Source: Streptomyces sp. Sge12
Lineage (GTDB): Bacteria; Actinomycetota; Actinomycetes; Streptomycetales; Streptomycetaceae
DNA: 64,000 nt
NCBI RefSeq assembly: GCF_002080455.1
Contig: NZ_CP020555.1
Coordinates: forward strand, 6,872,501-6,936,500
Direction of reading: 5' to 3'
Below, in pieces: positions 25,665-34,732 of this stretch. The notes below the pieces were generated by a model that saw only the letters and a list, made by a program, of their open reading frames with translations, was not told where the DNA came from and did not search any database. Position 1 is the first letter of the stretch, and the number at the start of each line of letters is the position of its first letter. A program made the position numbers and the translations under genes.

Positions 25665-28600
25665 CCGCCGCCGGCAGCGCCGCCGCCTCGGGGCTCCAGG
25701 GAGCGGGCGCACCCCTGGAACCCGGCGTGCGCGACCAGCTGTCCACCAGCTACGGCCACGACTTCTCCCCCGTACGCGTCCACGCCGGCCCCGCCGCCGA
25801 CCGGGCCACCGCCGAACTCGGCGCCCTGGCCTACACCGTGGGCAACGACGTGGTCTTCTCGCACGGCGCCTACGATCCGCTGTCGCGCCGCGGCCGGAGC
25901 CTCATCGCGCACGAGCTGGCCCATGTCGCCCAGCACCGTGGCCACCCCGCGGCGCCCGGCTTCCTGCGGACACACCCCTCCGTGGCGCCGCCGCCCGCCG
26001 ACGCCCGGCTGGAACAGCAGGCGCACACGGCGTCCGCCTTCCACGCGCGCGGCGAGCCGCTGCCCGCCGGGTGGTGCTGGGAGCGGCCCGCCGGCCCCTT
26101 CCTGGGCCGCGCCGACATGAGCTGGACCAAGCTGGAGGCCAAGGACCAGTACACGGTCGAGTACGCGGACGAGCAGCGCACCGTCAAGGAGGAGCAGCGC
26201 TCTCCCGGAGACCCGGCCGACATGGTCCGCGTCAACCTGGGCACCTTCCTCGTCCCGCAGACCAAGGGCCCGTGGAAGGAGACGTACGACGCCATCGCCA
26301 AGGAGAAGGGCCTCCAGGCGGTCGTCAAGATGTCCGGGAACCGGCCGAGTTCCGGCCTCTGGGAGAAGCGGGCCCCCACGAAGGAGCTGCGCGGACTGTG
26401 GCTGCTGCGCGAGCAGTGGCCCAAGGACCAGGCCGCCGCGTGGTGGAAGGACGCAGGCGGGGACGACCGTACGAAGGGCGCGGACTTCGATCCGTACGTC
26501 AACTCCGTGCAGTCGCAGATCGACCACATCGTCGAGCTCCAGCTCGGCGGCTCCAACGTCCCCGAGAACCTGGCCCCGCACGACGGACCCGACAACGAGG
26601 ACAGCGGGCGCACCATCGCCCGGCACGTGCAGCAGGCCGCCTCCTCCGTCTCGGACGCGCTGCACGCCAAGGGACGCAAGCGGCCCGACCACATCGTGCT
26701 GTGGTTCGGCAGCGCCGACCAGCCCAAGAGGTACGACAAGAAGGAGGTGAAGCCCCTCGACCCGCCCTTCGGCTCCCGCAAGGCGCAGTCGGCGCTCCAG
26801 GTCCACTTCACCGCCGAGGCGGACCGCAGGGCCGGGAGGCGGCCCTCGGCGGACGACCTGAAGAAGGCCGCCGACGCCTGGGCCGCGTACAAGAGCTATC
26901 CCCTGGTCAGCGGCCCGAACCGGCAGGGACTGCGGGTGCCGGACAAACCGGCGGGCGACGGCCACGACGAGATCGAGACCAGTGCCGTACCGGAGAACCG
27001 CGCCGCGCGCGAATTGATCGCCGGCGTCATGCTGGAGAAGCTCAAGCGGCCCTCGTCGGGCAAGGGCGCGCACACCGTCACCGCGTGGATCGACTCCGAC
27101 GCGCACCCGGTACGCACGGGCACCCGACTGCCCATCAGCATTCCGAAGGCCGAGGACAAGCAGCTCACCCTGGACGTGAAGGACCCCTTCACGACCGGCG
27201 CCCTCTCGCTGCACGGCGGAAACCAGGAGATCCGCTTCCTGTACCCGTACCTGTCCGCCGGCCGGCTCACCCTCTCCTCGACGGACCAGGGGCTCGTCGG
27301 GCACGGCACCCTCACCCCCAGCGTTCCCCTGCTGTCCCGGGTCCCGATCACCGTGGACTGGGACCGCGACGGCTTCCGCGGGTCGGCGCAGGCGCCCGCG
27401 GACAAACTGTCGCTGCCGCCGTTCAAGGTCACCGAGGCCGCCCTCGCGCTGAGCATCGCCCCACAGCTCCAGGTGGGCGGCCATGTGGCGTTCGTCCTCG
27501 GCTCCCTGGTCACCGGACGCGTCGAAGCGGGTGCGGACGCGCAGGGTTTCTTCGCCAAGGGCCGGCTGGTCGGGCACGTCCCCGGTCTCGACGAGGCGAC
27601 CGGCGACGTGGAGTACCGCCCCGCGACGGGGCTCACCGGCTTCTTCGTCGCACGGGCGTCGAGGCCCTCCGGGCTCGTGCGCGGCGGCGAGGTGCGGCTC
27701 GACCTCGGCGGCGGCGCGTGGCGCGTCGGCGGCCGGATCGACGTGATGCTGCCTGGGGACAGTCCCGCCCAGCTGACCGTCCGCCGGTCCGGGGACCGTC
27801 TCCTCTACGGCGGCAGGACCCTCCTGAAGGTGCCGGGCCTGCGGCCGGTGGACGTCGCGGTGACCTACGACGGCGAACGCGTGACGGGAACCGCCCGCAC
27901 GACCTTCACCCTGCTCGGCGCCGAGGGCGAGATCGCACTGCGCTACCGGGACGGCCTCTTCGGCGGCGACGGATCCGTCGAGCTCAGGCGCGGACGGTTC
28001 GCCGGCCGGCTCGACGCACACCTCGACGAGGACGGCCGGATCAGCGGCCGTGGCACCGGCAGCCTGACGATCCGCCCCGGACTCGTCGCCACCGTCGGCG
28101 TCGAGTACGGCCGGGACCGCAAGCTCCGCGTCTCCGGCGAGCTGCGCTTCCCCCCGTACCGTTTTCTCGAACCCCGCGGTGCCCGGCACGAGTTGTTCCG
28201 GCACAGCCTGCCCGACATCCCGATCTTCGCGATCCCCCTCGGTATCGGGGCGGTCGGTCTGGTCGCCCGCATCGGCGGCGGCCTGGCCGTCTTCTACCGC
28301 TTCGGCCCCGGCGAGATCCGGGACATGGTCATCCGGGGCGCGTTCAATCCCCTGGAGGAGGAGGCCAACGCCGAACTCGCGGCGGAGGCCCGCCTCGTGC
28401 TGCCCGCGGAAGCGGGTCTGGAGATGTTCGTGCGCGCCGGCATCGGCGCGTCCGTGGCCATCGCCAGCGCCACCGGCGGCATCACCCTCACCGGCGGAGT
28501 CCTGCTGCGGGGCGGCCTGGACGCCAGTGCCCGGCTCGCCTACGCGAAGGGGGTCCTGGCTTTCGACACCCTGGCCCGCATCAGCGTGCAGCCCGTCCTG

Positions 28601-28852
28601 ACCCTGCGCATCGAGGCCGACATCCTGATCGAGGCGGCCGTCGGAGGTACCTGGCGCTTCCCCTATCAACTGGCGTCCTACGCGTACGCCACGGGGCTGG
28701 AGTTCGGTCTCGTCGCCCCGTTCCACTACCGCTCCGACCAGCCCCTCCGCCTTCCCGAAGCACGGGACATCCAGTGGATCGTCCCCCAGATCGACCTCGG
28801 CGCCCTCGCGAACCGCGTGGCGGGCCAGGTCCGCTCCGGCCTCGGCTTCTAG
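25661..28852 (+). CDS. DUF4157-HNH-beta-rich protein, candidate eCIS effector
   Basis: This is a 1063-residue protein at the end of the operon (ATGA overlap with the ATPase). Residues about 20-95 form a DUF4157 domain, the marker of eCIS-delivered proteins, with HELAHVAQ at 84-91 (a zinc-metalloprotease-like HExxH). Residues about 280-320 carry an HNH-like motif (QIDHIVELQLGGSNVPENL, with D288, H289, N303 and a later N/SG pair). The rest, from about 440, is almost entirely alternating beta-strands without Cys, ending in IPIVPQ-like strands and GLGF. It could be a nuclease payload with a beta-solenoid carrier or membrane-active tail. Both activities are inferred; neither a signal peptide nor an immunity gene is visible. 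Confidence 0.85.
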   Translation: MTAAGSAAASGLQGAGAPLEPGVRDQLSTSYGHDFSPVRVHAGPAADRATAELGALAYTVGNDVVFSHGAYDPLSRRGRSLIAHELAHVAQHRGHPAAPGFLRTHPSVAPPPADARLEQQAHTASAFHARGEPLPAGWCWERPAGPFLGRADMSWTKLEAKDQYTVEYADEQRTVKEEQRSPGDPADMVRVNLGTFLVPQTKGPWKETYDAIAKEKGLQAVVKMSGNRPSSGLWEKRAPTKELRGLWLLREQWPKDQAAAWWKDAGGDDRTKGADFDPYVNSVQSQIDHIVELQLGGSNVPENLAPHDGPDNEDSGRTIARHVQQAASSVSDALHAKGRKRPDHIVLWFGSADQPKRYDKKEVKPLDPPFGSRKAQSALQVHFTAEADRRAGRRPSADDLKKAADAWAAYKSYPLVSGPNRQGLRVPDKPAGDGHDEIETSAVPENRAARELIAGVMLEKLKRPSSGKGAHTVTAWIDSDAHPVRTGTRLPISIPKAEDKQLTLDVKDPFTTGALSLHGGNQEIRFLYPYLSAGRLTLSSTDQGLVGHGTLTPSVPLLSRVPITVDWDRDGFRGSAQAPADKLSLPPFKVTEAALALSIAPQLQVGGHVAFVLGSLVTGRVEAGADAQGFFAKGRLVGHVPGLDEATGDVEYRPATGLTGFFVARASRPSGLVRGGEVRLDLGGGAWRVGGRIDVMLPGDSPAQLTVRRSGDRLLYGGRTLLKVPGLRPVDVAVTYDGERVTGTARTTFTLLGAEGEIALRYRDGLFGGDGSVELRRGRFAGRLDAHLDEDGRISGRGTGSLTIRPGLVATVGVEYGRDRKLRVSGELRFPPYRFLEPRGARHELFRHSLPDIPIFAIPLGIGAVGLVARIGGGLAVFYRFGPGEIRDMVIRGAFNPLEEEANAELAAEARLVLPAEAGLEMFVRAGIGASVAIASATGGITLTGGVLLRGGLDASARLAYAKGVLAFDTLARISVQPVLTLRIEADILIEAAVGGTWRFPYQLASYAYATGLEFGLVAPFHYRSDQPLRLPEARDIQWIVPQIDLGALANRVAGQVRSGLGF

Positions 28853-29046
28853 ACCGCGTCCGGTTCTATGGGGGCAGGGGCGGCGACCGCGGCGGACGCA
28901 CCTGGAAACGACGCGAAGCAGGCACGGAATTCAGCCAGCAGATCACACAGAGGACCGTCTGGACCTCGACAAGAGCCACAGCGTCTCCTACGAATGGTGA
29001 TTCGCGATCGCTCGTGCCGTGCGCGCGCAGACGGAAAGAGTGCCAA

Positions 29047-29961
29047 TTGACGGACCTGGCATACGAGATCGAACGCCTCGTGAAGATCTACCCGCACCAG
29101 ACCGAGCCCGCGACCGATGACGTCTCGCTCGACATCCGCACCGGGGAAGTGTTCGGCATCCTGGGCGACAACGGAGCCGGAAAGACCACACTGGTACGGC
29201 AGATGGTGAACCTGCTGCGCTCGACATCGGGTGAGATCCGGTTGTTCGGCCGCCCCATCGCCCAGGACCCGCTGCACGTGAGCCGGTCCGTCGCCTTCAT
29301 GCCGCAGAGCAGCAGCGCACTCAATCGGCTGAAGGTGCGCGAGGCCATCTACTTCGCCGCTCACCTGCGCGGTATGACGCGCCGGGACGCCCGCCTGGAG
29401 CGCGACGCCATGATCGAGACCTGGCAGCTGGGACAGGTACGGGACAAGTCCAGCTCCCGCCTCTCCGGCGGTCAGCAGCGCCTTCTGCAGCTCGCTCTGG
29501 CCCTGGCCGGACGGTTGCCCGTCGCCGTGCTGGACGAGCCGACCAACGACCTCGATCCGGTCAACCGCAAGCACGTCTGGGAGGTGCTGAAGAAGTTCAA
29601 CGCCGACTACGGCACGACCATCCTGTTCATCACCCATGACGCGATCGAGGCCGAGCGGATCGTCCATCGCGTCGGCATCATGCGGCAGGGCCGATTCCTC
29701 GTGACCGGTCAGCCCGCGCAGCTGAAGCGAGGGCTGCTCGACCACATGCGTCTCGAAGTGTGGCTGGCTCCGGGTGAGCTACCCGCCTTCCCGCCGGACA
29801 TTCCCCAGCACTGGAAGTCGGACGACAACGTCGTCCTGTCCGTCCCGCGTGATCGCGCGCCGGCCCTGCTGTCCGAACTGCGGCTGCACGAATCCGTTGA
29901 CTACCGGCTCTACTCGGCAACTCTGGAAGACTTGTACCTTCACTATGCGACTGCAGACTGA
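29047..29961 (+). CDS. ABC transporter ATP-binding protein (exporter type)
   Basis: This is a 304-residue protein. I choose TTG 29047 because GGAAAGAG lies 6 nt before it and the domain begins right after; an in-frame GTG lies about 30 bp upstream. Walker A is GDNGAGKTT, the signature is LSGGQQ, Walker B is AVLDEPTNDLDP and the H-loop is THD. The C-terminal extension resembles that of drug/antibiotic ABC-2 exporters. It overlaps the permease gene by 17 nt, so the two form one transporter. It starts 194 bp after the eCIS operon. The substrate is unknown. A role in self-protection is possible but only by neighbourhood. Confidence 0.93.
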   Translation: MTDLAYEIERLVKIYPHQTEPATDDVSLDIRTGEVFGILGDNGAGKTTLVRQMVNLLRSTSGEIRLFGRPIAQDPLHVSRSVAFMPQSSSALNRLKVREAIYFAAHLRGMTRRDARLERDAMIETWQLGQVRDKSSSRLSGGQQRLLQLALALAGRLPVAVLDEPTNDLDPVNRKHVWEVLKKFNADYGTTILFITHDAIEAERIVHRVGIMRQGRFLVTGQPAQLKRGLLDHMRLEVWLAPGELPAFPPDIPQHWKSDDNVVLSVPRDRAPALLSELRLHESVDYRLYSATLEDLYLHYATAD

Positions 29962-30706
29962 ACGCCCGCGAATGGGAGCCCAGTTCGTCGACCTGTGGCT
30001 CATGCAACTGTCCAACTGGCGATGGTCCTGGCGCGCCATGGTCGTCACGGGAATCTTCGCCCCCATGATGAGCATCGCCGCCCTCGGGGCATTCGCCCAC
30101 GGCCGGGGCCATGAAGCGCTCACGTACGTACTCACCGGCAGCATCCTGCTGTCGCTGATGTTCGAGAACCAGAACAAGGTGGCGCAGAATTTCGCCTTCA
30201 TGAAGGCGATGGGGACGCTGGATTTCCTGGGCACCCTTCCCGTGCGCCGCTACATGGTCATCCTGGCGACGGTTCTCGCCTTCTTCGTGCTCTCCGCACC
30301 GGCACTCGTGGTCACCCTGCTGCTCGGCTCCACGCTGCTCGGTGTCGGCCTTTCGGTGAGCTGGCTCGTCCTCGTGGTCGTCCCCCTGTGCGTCCTTCCC
30401 CTTGCCGGAATCGGAGCGGTCATCGGGGTACTGGCCCGCACCCAGGAGGAATCCAGCTCGTTCACCCTGCTCGTCACCATGCTCCTGCTGTTCTTCGGGC
30501 CGGTGATCATCCCGGCGAGCCAGCTGCCCCAATGGCTGCTGACGATCAGCCATGTCAGCCCCACCACGTACGCGGCCTCGGCGCTGCGGCAGGTTCTGGT
30601 GGGCCCGGTCACCGGGCGCCTGTGGATCGACCTGCTCGTCCTCGCGGTGCTCAGCGCCGTCACCCTCTGGTTCGCGGGATCGCGCATGCAGTGGAAGGCC
30701 AACTAG
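29945..30706 (+). CDS. ABC-2 type permease
   Basis: This is a 253-residue protein with about six transmembrane segments (for example VLAFFVLSAPALVVTLLLGS and LLVTMLLLFFGPVIIPASQL), matching the ABC-2 membrane family that pairs with the preceding ATPase. The C-terminal motif PQWLLTISHVSPTTYAASAL is typical of drug-resistance exporters. ATG 29945 lies inside the ATPase gene. A weak hairpin follows at 30722-30736. No substrate-specific motif is visible. Confidence 0.9.
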   Translation: MRLQTERPRMGAQFVDLWLMQLSNWRWSWRAMVVTGIFAPMMSIAALGAFAHGRGHEALTYVLTGSILLSLMFENQNKVAQNFAFMKAMGTLDFLGTLPVRRYMVILATVLAFFVLSAPALVVTLLLGSTLLGVGLSVSWLVLVVVPLCVLPLAGIGAVIGVLARTQEESSSFTLLVTMLLLFFGPVIIPASQLPQWLLTISHVSPTTYAASALRQVLVGPVTGRLWIDLLVLAVLSAVTLWFAGSRMQWKAN

Positions 30707-30721
30707 CGGGACCGGTTCGAC

Positions 30722-30736
30722 CGGGTCGCAGACCCG
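30722..30736 (+). terminator. Short GC hairpin after the ABC permease
   Basis: CGGGTC (30722-30727), loop GCA and GACCCG (30731-30736) form a 6-bp stem 15 bp after the permease stop. There is no T-run, so termination here is only a suggestion. Confidence 0.35.
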
Positions 30737-30827
30737 CGGTTGCCACGATCGGGTGACAGGCCGCGTGGAGCCGGTTTCCGCAACGGCCGACCCCTAGCCT
30801 GGTCGTCGATCCACTTCCACGCGGGGG

Positions 30828-33800
30828 ATGAGCACGATGCGGCTGCGCGGCCGAGAGCGGCTCCGGCGCTACGAGGACATCCAGGCCCGGCCCACCGACC
30901 TGCGCGACCGCGGGTGGCGTGCGGTCCGGCTGGCCGGGGCCGCCGCACCGCTGGCGATCGTGCTCTGGTCGTACCGGCCGGACGCCCAATCGGATTCCGA
31001 CGTCCTGCGCCTGCTCCTCGCCGTCCTGGTCATGGTGCGTGCGGGAATCGGCGAACGGCGCATGCGCGCGATCAGCCGGGCGGCGAGGCGGCGGCGGGCC
31101 CGCACCGAGGCCGCACTGCTGTTGACGGGGGCGGGGCTCGCGGCGCTGCTGCCGCCGGGCAGAGCGGACCCCTCCCCGGGCGAGGTGGTGCTGTGCGTGG
31201 GGTCGGCCGCCGCGGTCACCGTCCTCGGCTGCCTGTGCGAATTCCGCACCTGGCCGCAGGTACGCGGAGTGTCCTCACCCTGGATACGGTGCTTCGGCCG
31301 CCTCCGGACCTGGTTCTGCTACGGCTGGACTCCGACGCTCGTCGCCGTGGTCCAGCCGGATGCGGGCGTGCTCCTGCCCGCGGCGACGGCCATGACCGTC
31401 CTGGAGATCGGCTTCGCCCTCATCGCGTTGCGCACCGGCGACTGGGCCTTGCGCGCGGACGCCGCGGTCGCGCTCCTGATGACGCGGATCGCCCGCGACC
31501 GTTTCCCCCTCGGCCTCTACGCCATCGCCCGCGAACGCTGGTGGGAGACGGCGACACGACCACCGCACCGGCCCGACATGGCGCTGTGGGAGCTGTGGCT
31601 GCGCCACCGCGAACTGCTGTCCCCCCGCAGGGGATACGACCTGGTGCCGACGCTCTGGCAGCCGGTCAGGGCTGTGCCCGCCTCGGAGGGCGAGCCGTGG
31701 ATCAGCGCCGCCGAGGCCTCCGCCGAGTCGCTGCGCTGGCTCTGCCACCAGCGCACCGGACTGGATGCCGGGCAACGCCGGGAACTGTCGGCGACGGCCC
31801 GGATCGTCACGGCGATGACCGCGATGGCCCGGGCGGAAGCGAGCTGCTCTTCCGGGGAGTTCGACTACGCGCTCCGCAACCGCCGGCACGCCGCCGAGCT
31901 GTACGCGGCCGCGGGCCTCGACGGCAATGCGGCGGCCGCTCGTTGCCTCGCCGCCGACGTGCTGGTCTTCGACCTGCACCGGCCGGAGGAAGCCCGCCAG
32001 GAGCTGGCACGGATCGCCGTACGGCCGGATCTGCCCCGGGCGGTGGCCTGTCTGGCCCTGGTGCTGAAGGCGGCGGCCGGTGACCGGACGGCGGGCCAGG
32101 CCGCAGCACGCATGATGCCGCTCGACCTGCGGTGTGCCAAAGGGCTGTTCGACGAGCTGCCGACGTGGCTCCCGTTCGGCAGCCACCACCCCCAGGAGAT
32201 CGCGTTCGTGCGCTTCGTCGAGCAGCGCTTCGTCCGCGCGGCAGAGATGCTCGGGCCGAACCTTCCCGCCCCGGCCCGGGCGCGCAGTATGCACGCCGCG
32301 TCGCTGGATCTCTACGGGATGCCGGCCGCCCACGATCTGCGTCAGGCGCTGCAGCGCGCGCGGGAGTGCCAGGAGAACGGATCCCCGGCCGCGCGGAACA
32401 TCGCCGAAGAGGTGGCCGCCGCCGCCCGCTCCCTGGGCGACCTGCCGATCGAGGCGGAGGCCCATCGGCTGCTGGCCCGCCTCGCCGAGGCGGAGCGCCG
32501 CTGGGCGGACCTCTCCGCCGCGCTCCTGGCCGTGGTGGATCTCGTCGAGCGGCTGCGGGAACGCGTCGGTGACGGCGACACACGGATCGATCTGGACCTC
32601 ACCCCCGCCTGCACCCGGCTGATCGAACTCATCGTCGACGGGCGGGCTTCCCCTCTCACTGCGGCCCAGGCCGTCGAGCTCGCCGAACGCAGCCGCTCCC
32701 GGCTGTTGCTGGAGGTGTTCGGCTCCTCCGTCGCCCCCGAACTTCCGCTACAGCTGACGGCATTGCGTGACCGGGAACGAGGCATGGAGCAGGGGCGCGT
32801 ACGCGAGGGCGTCCTCCCGCGCCCGGGCGGCCACGTCTTCGCGCACGGGGACATCAACCCCGCCCATCAGCGGCGGTACCGGGCGGCCCGCGAGGCGGTC
32901 TGGGCGGAACTGGAGGCGTCCGGACCGCTCGGCGCGGCCTATGTCAGGCACCGGCGCGGAGCACCGGCCGGCTTCGAGGAACTGCGCGCGGTGCTGCCGC
33001 CGGGCGTGGTGCTCTGTGAACTCGTCCGCCGCGGCTCGCGGATGCTGGTCCTGGTGGTGCGCGCCGACCGGCCGACGCCGGCCGCCTTCGCAGTGCCCCT
33101 GGACGAGGACCCCCACCTGCTGCCGCTGCCCGCCCCCGACGGTCCGGCGCAGTGGGGGGACCCGTTGCAGCCCCTGCTGCGGGCGGTGACCGAGTACTCC
33201 GCACCGGGGGAGACCCTGTGGCTGGTGCCCGACGGGCCCCTCCACGGGCTGCCCCTGCACGCCGTGGAGGTGGACGGTACCCCGCTCGGCGAGCGCAATC
33301 CGCTCTGCACCACCCCGAGTGCCTCCCTGCTGCGGCATCGTCTCGGCCGGGACCGGGCCCGGGACCAGGACCGCGGATCGGGCGTCGGACGGGCGCTGAT
33401 CATGGCCGATCCGGACGGCGACCTGCCGCACGCCCGGGCCGAAGCCCATCTCATCGGTGACCTGCTGCCCCGCGCCGAGGTGCACACCGGCGGCTCGGCG
33501 ACCCGCCGCCGACTGCTGGAGCGGCTGGGTTCGCAGCCGTACGACGTACTCCACCTCGCCTGCCACTACGGCTTCGACCCGGCCCGGCCTTCCGGGTCGG
33601 CGGTCCGTCTGGCCGACGGGCGGCTGACCGTGGAGGACTTCCTCTCCGTCCGGCTCGACGCCTCCCTGGTGGTCGTGAGCGGATGCGAGACCGGAGCCCA
33701 GCAGTACCGCAGGGGCAACGAACTGATCGGCCTCACCAGGGCACTGCTGCACGCCGGGGCCAGAGCGGTGATCGTCAGCCAGTGGGCGGTCAACGACGTC

Positions 33801-34208
33801 TCCACCGCCTTGCTGATGGCCGGTTTCTACCGGGAGCTCGGGCGCGGCCGCCCCGCCGCGGCGGCGCTGTCCGCGGCACGGGGCGAGCTGCGCAGGATGA
33901 GCTTCCGAGACGCCGTCGAGCAGTGCGGGCGGCTGCGGAACCTGTCGGCGAACCGGCCGATCGCCGTTCGGCTGGGGCACGACCTCGCCCAACTGCGACT
34001 ACGGGCCGGTGACACGGCAGGGGCCGCAGCGGTGATCGAGGGACTGCTGCCGGACACCGGCCCCGGTACGGAAGAGCGCCGGTCCCTGACCGACTTGAGA
34101 CGACAGGTCCGCTTCCAGCACGGCAGGCTGTCCGCCGACTACGCGTCGCCCGCCTTCGCTTCCCCGTTCTTCTGGGCCCCGTTCACCCTGGTAGGAGATT
34201 GGCGATGA
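30828..34208 (+). CDS. Membrane protein with C-terminal CHAT (caspase-like) domain
   Basis: This is a 1126-residue protein. Near the N-terminus are several hydrophobic segments (about 35-55, 62-75, 98-115, 125-142, 168-205). A long helical middle region (about 240-640) looks like TPR-type repeats (YALRNRRHAAELYAAAGLDG and similar). The C-terminal third is a CHAT domain with the catalytic pair His913 (LHLACHYG) and Cys953 (VVSGCETG) and the conserved end ARAVIVSQWAVNDVSTALLM. CHAT proteins are caspase-like peptidases. By inference this membrane form could respond to envelope stress or foreign particles. It is coupled to the next gene (ATGA overlap). ATG 30828 has a G-rich stretch just upstream. 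Confidence 0.85.
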   Translation: MSTMRLRGRERLRRYEDIQARPTDLRDRGWRAVRLAGAAAPLAIVLWSYRPDAQSDSDVLRLLLAVLVMVRAGIGERRMRAISRAARRRRARTEAALLLTGAGLAALLPPGRADPSPGEVVLCVGSAAAVTVLGCLCEFRTWPQVRGVSSPWIRCFGRLRTWFCYGWTPTLVAVVQPDAGVLLPAATAMTVLEIGFALIALRTGDWALRADAAVALLMTRIARDRFPLGLYAIARERWWETATRPPHRPDMALWELWLRHRELLSPRRGYDLVPTLWQPVRAVPASEGEPWISAAEASAESLRWLCHQRTGLDAGQRRELSATARIVTAMTAMARAEASCSSGEFDYALRNRRHAAELYAAAGLDGNAAAARCLAADVLVFDLHRPEEARQELARIAVRPDLPRAVACLALVLKAAAGDRTAGQAAARMMPLDLRCAKGLFDELPTWLPFGSHHPQEIAFVRFVEQRFVRAAEMLGPNLPAPARARSMHAASLDLYGMPAAHDLRQALQRARECQENGSPAARNIAEEVAAAARSLGDLPIEAEAHRLLARLAEAERRWADLSAALLAVVDLVERLRERVGDGDTRIDLDLTPACTRLIELIVDGRASPLTAAQAVELAERSRSRLLLEVFGSSVAPELPLQLTALRDRERGMEQGRVREGVLPRPGGHVFAHGDINPAHQRRYRAAREAVWAELEASGPLGAAYVRHRRGAPAGFEELRAVLPPGVVLCELVRRGSRMLVLVVRADRPTPAAFAVPLDEDPHLLPLPAPDGPAQWGDPLQPLLRAVTEYSAPGETLWLVPDGPLHGLPLHAVEVDGTPLGERNPLCTTPSASLLRHRLGRDRARDQDRGSGVGRALIMADPDGDLPHARAEAHLIGDLLPRAEVHTGGSATRRRLLERLGSQPYDVLHLACHYGFDPARPSGSAVRLADGRLTVEDFLSVRLDASLVVVSGCETGAQQYRRGNELIGLTRALLHAGARAVIVSQWAVNDVSTALLMAGFYRELGRGRPAAAALSAARGELRRMSFRDAVEQCGRLRNLSANRPIAVRLGHDLAQLRLRAGDTAGAAAVIEGLLPDTGPGTEERRSLTDLRRQVRFQHGRLSADYASPAFASPFFWAPFTLVGDWR

Positions 34209-34729
34209 CACTCGGCGAACTGACCCTGGCCCCCGTCACCCCCTTGTCCGAAGCGGGGGCGGACAGCGGCTACGTCATGACGGTGGATGCGCAGGGCCGG
34301 CCCACCGCACTGGGCAGGCTCGACGACGCGGAGGCCGGCCTTCCGCCCGCCGTGCTGCTGCCCGCACCGATGACCCTCTCGCAGCTGTGCACCGGCGGGG
34401 CGCTCGACCTGCTGGCGCTCAATCCGTACGGTGCGCTGGTCCAGGACCGCGGTCGCACGCTGGGCGTGCTGGAACGGCACACCGTATCCGCGTACCTGGT
34501 CACCCTGTCCGCGCGTGGCACGCTGCGCAACGACACCCCGTCGCCCCTGGACGCCGTACTCGCCGGTACGTACGCCACCCCCGTGGCGCGGGTCGTCTGC
34601 CACTGCGGCCGGCTCACCACCCTCACCGCGTACGACCCCGACTTCCCGCCGGTCTGCCCCGGTCCCGGTCCCGGACCGGGACCGGGACCGCAGGACGCGT
34701 CGCATCCGCTGGCCATCAGGGCGGAGTGA
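34205..34729 (+). CDS. CHAT-coupled protein with Gly-Pro tail, unknown function
   Basis: This is a 174-residue protein. ATG 34205 is chosen over TTG 34199 because AGGAG lies 7 nt upstream and the ATG overlaps the CHAT stop. The body is a small mixed fold (GYVMTVDAQGRPTALGRLDD, then YGALVQDRGRTLGVLERHTV) with a Cys pair near the end (VVCHCGRLTTL). The C-terminus is CPGPGPGPGPGPQ, whose DNA makes a very stable hairpin (34660-34690). I do not recognise a family. Its coupling suggests it acts with the CHAT protein, perhaps as sensor, substrate or inhibitor. Confidence 0.75.
   Translation: MTLGELTLAPVTPLSEAGADSGYVMTVDAQGRPTALGRLDDAEAGLPPAVLLPAPMTLSQLCTGGALDLLALNPYGALVQDRGRTLGVLERHTVSAYLVTLSARGTLRNDTPSPLDAVLAGTYATPVARVVCHCGRLTTLTAYDPDFPPVCPGPGPGPGPGPQDASHPLAIRAE
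34660..34690 (+). repeat. 13-bp-stem hairpin inside the Gly-Pro coding stretch
   Basis: CGGTCCCGGTCCC (34660-34672) pairs perfectly with GGGACCGGGACCG (34678-34690) around GGACC. The hairpin ends 39 bp before the stop of the CHAT-coupled gene and 42 bp before the next start, so it could slow ribosomes or polymerase and lower expression of the third gene. Confidence 0.7.
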
Positions 34730-34732
34730 GCG

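Noticed and set aside
25262..28726. Long minus-strand frame across the effector gene
   Set aside because: Antisense shadow with no recognisable motif.
28853..29046. Missing tape-measure or immunity gene between effector and ABC transporter
   Set aside because: Only 194 bp, with no start, ribosome-binding site or codon bias.
29047..34208. ABC and CHAT genes as part of the eCIS operon
   Set aside because: Spacers of 194 and 121 bp, a possible hairpin at 30722 and separate ribosome-binding sites suggest separate units. A functional link is left as an open idea.
34660..34690. Intergenic terminator
   Set aside because: The hairpin lies inside a coding region, and the downstream gene begins only 42 bp later in the same operon.
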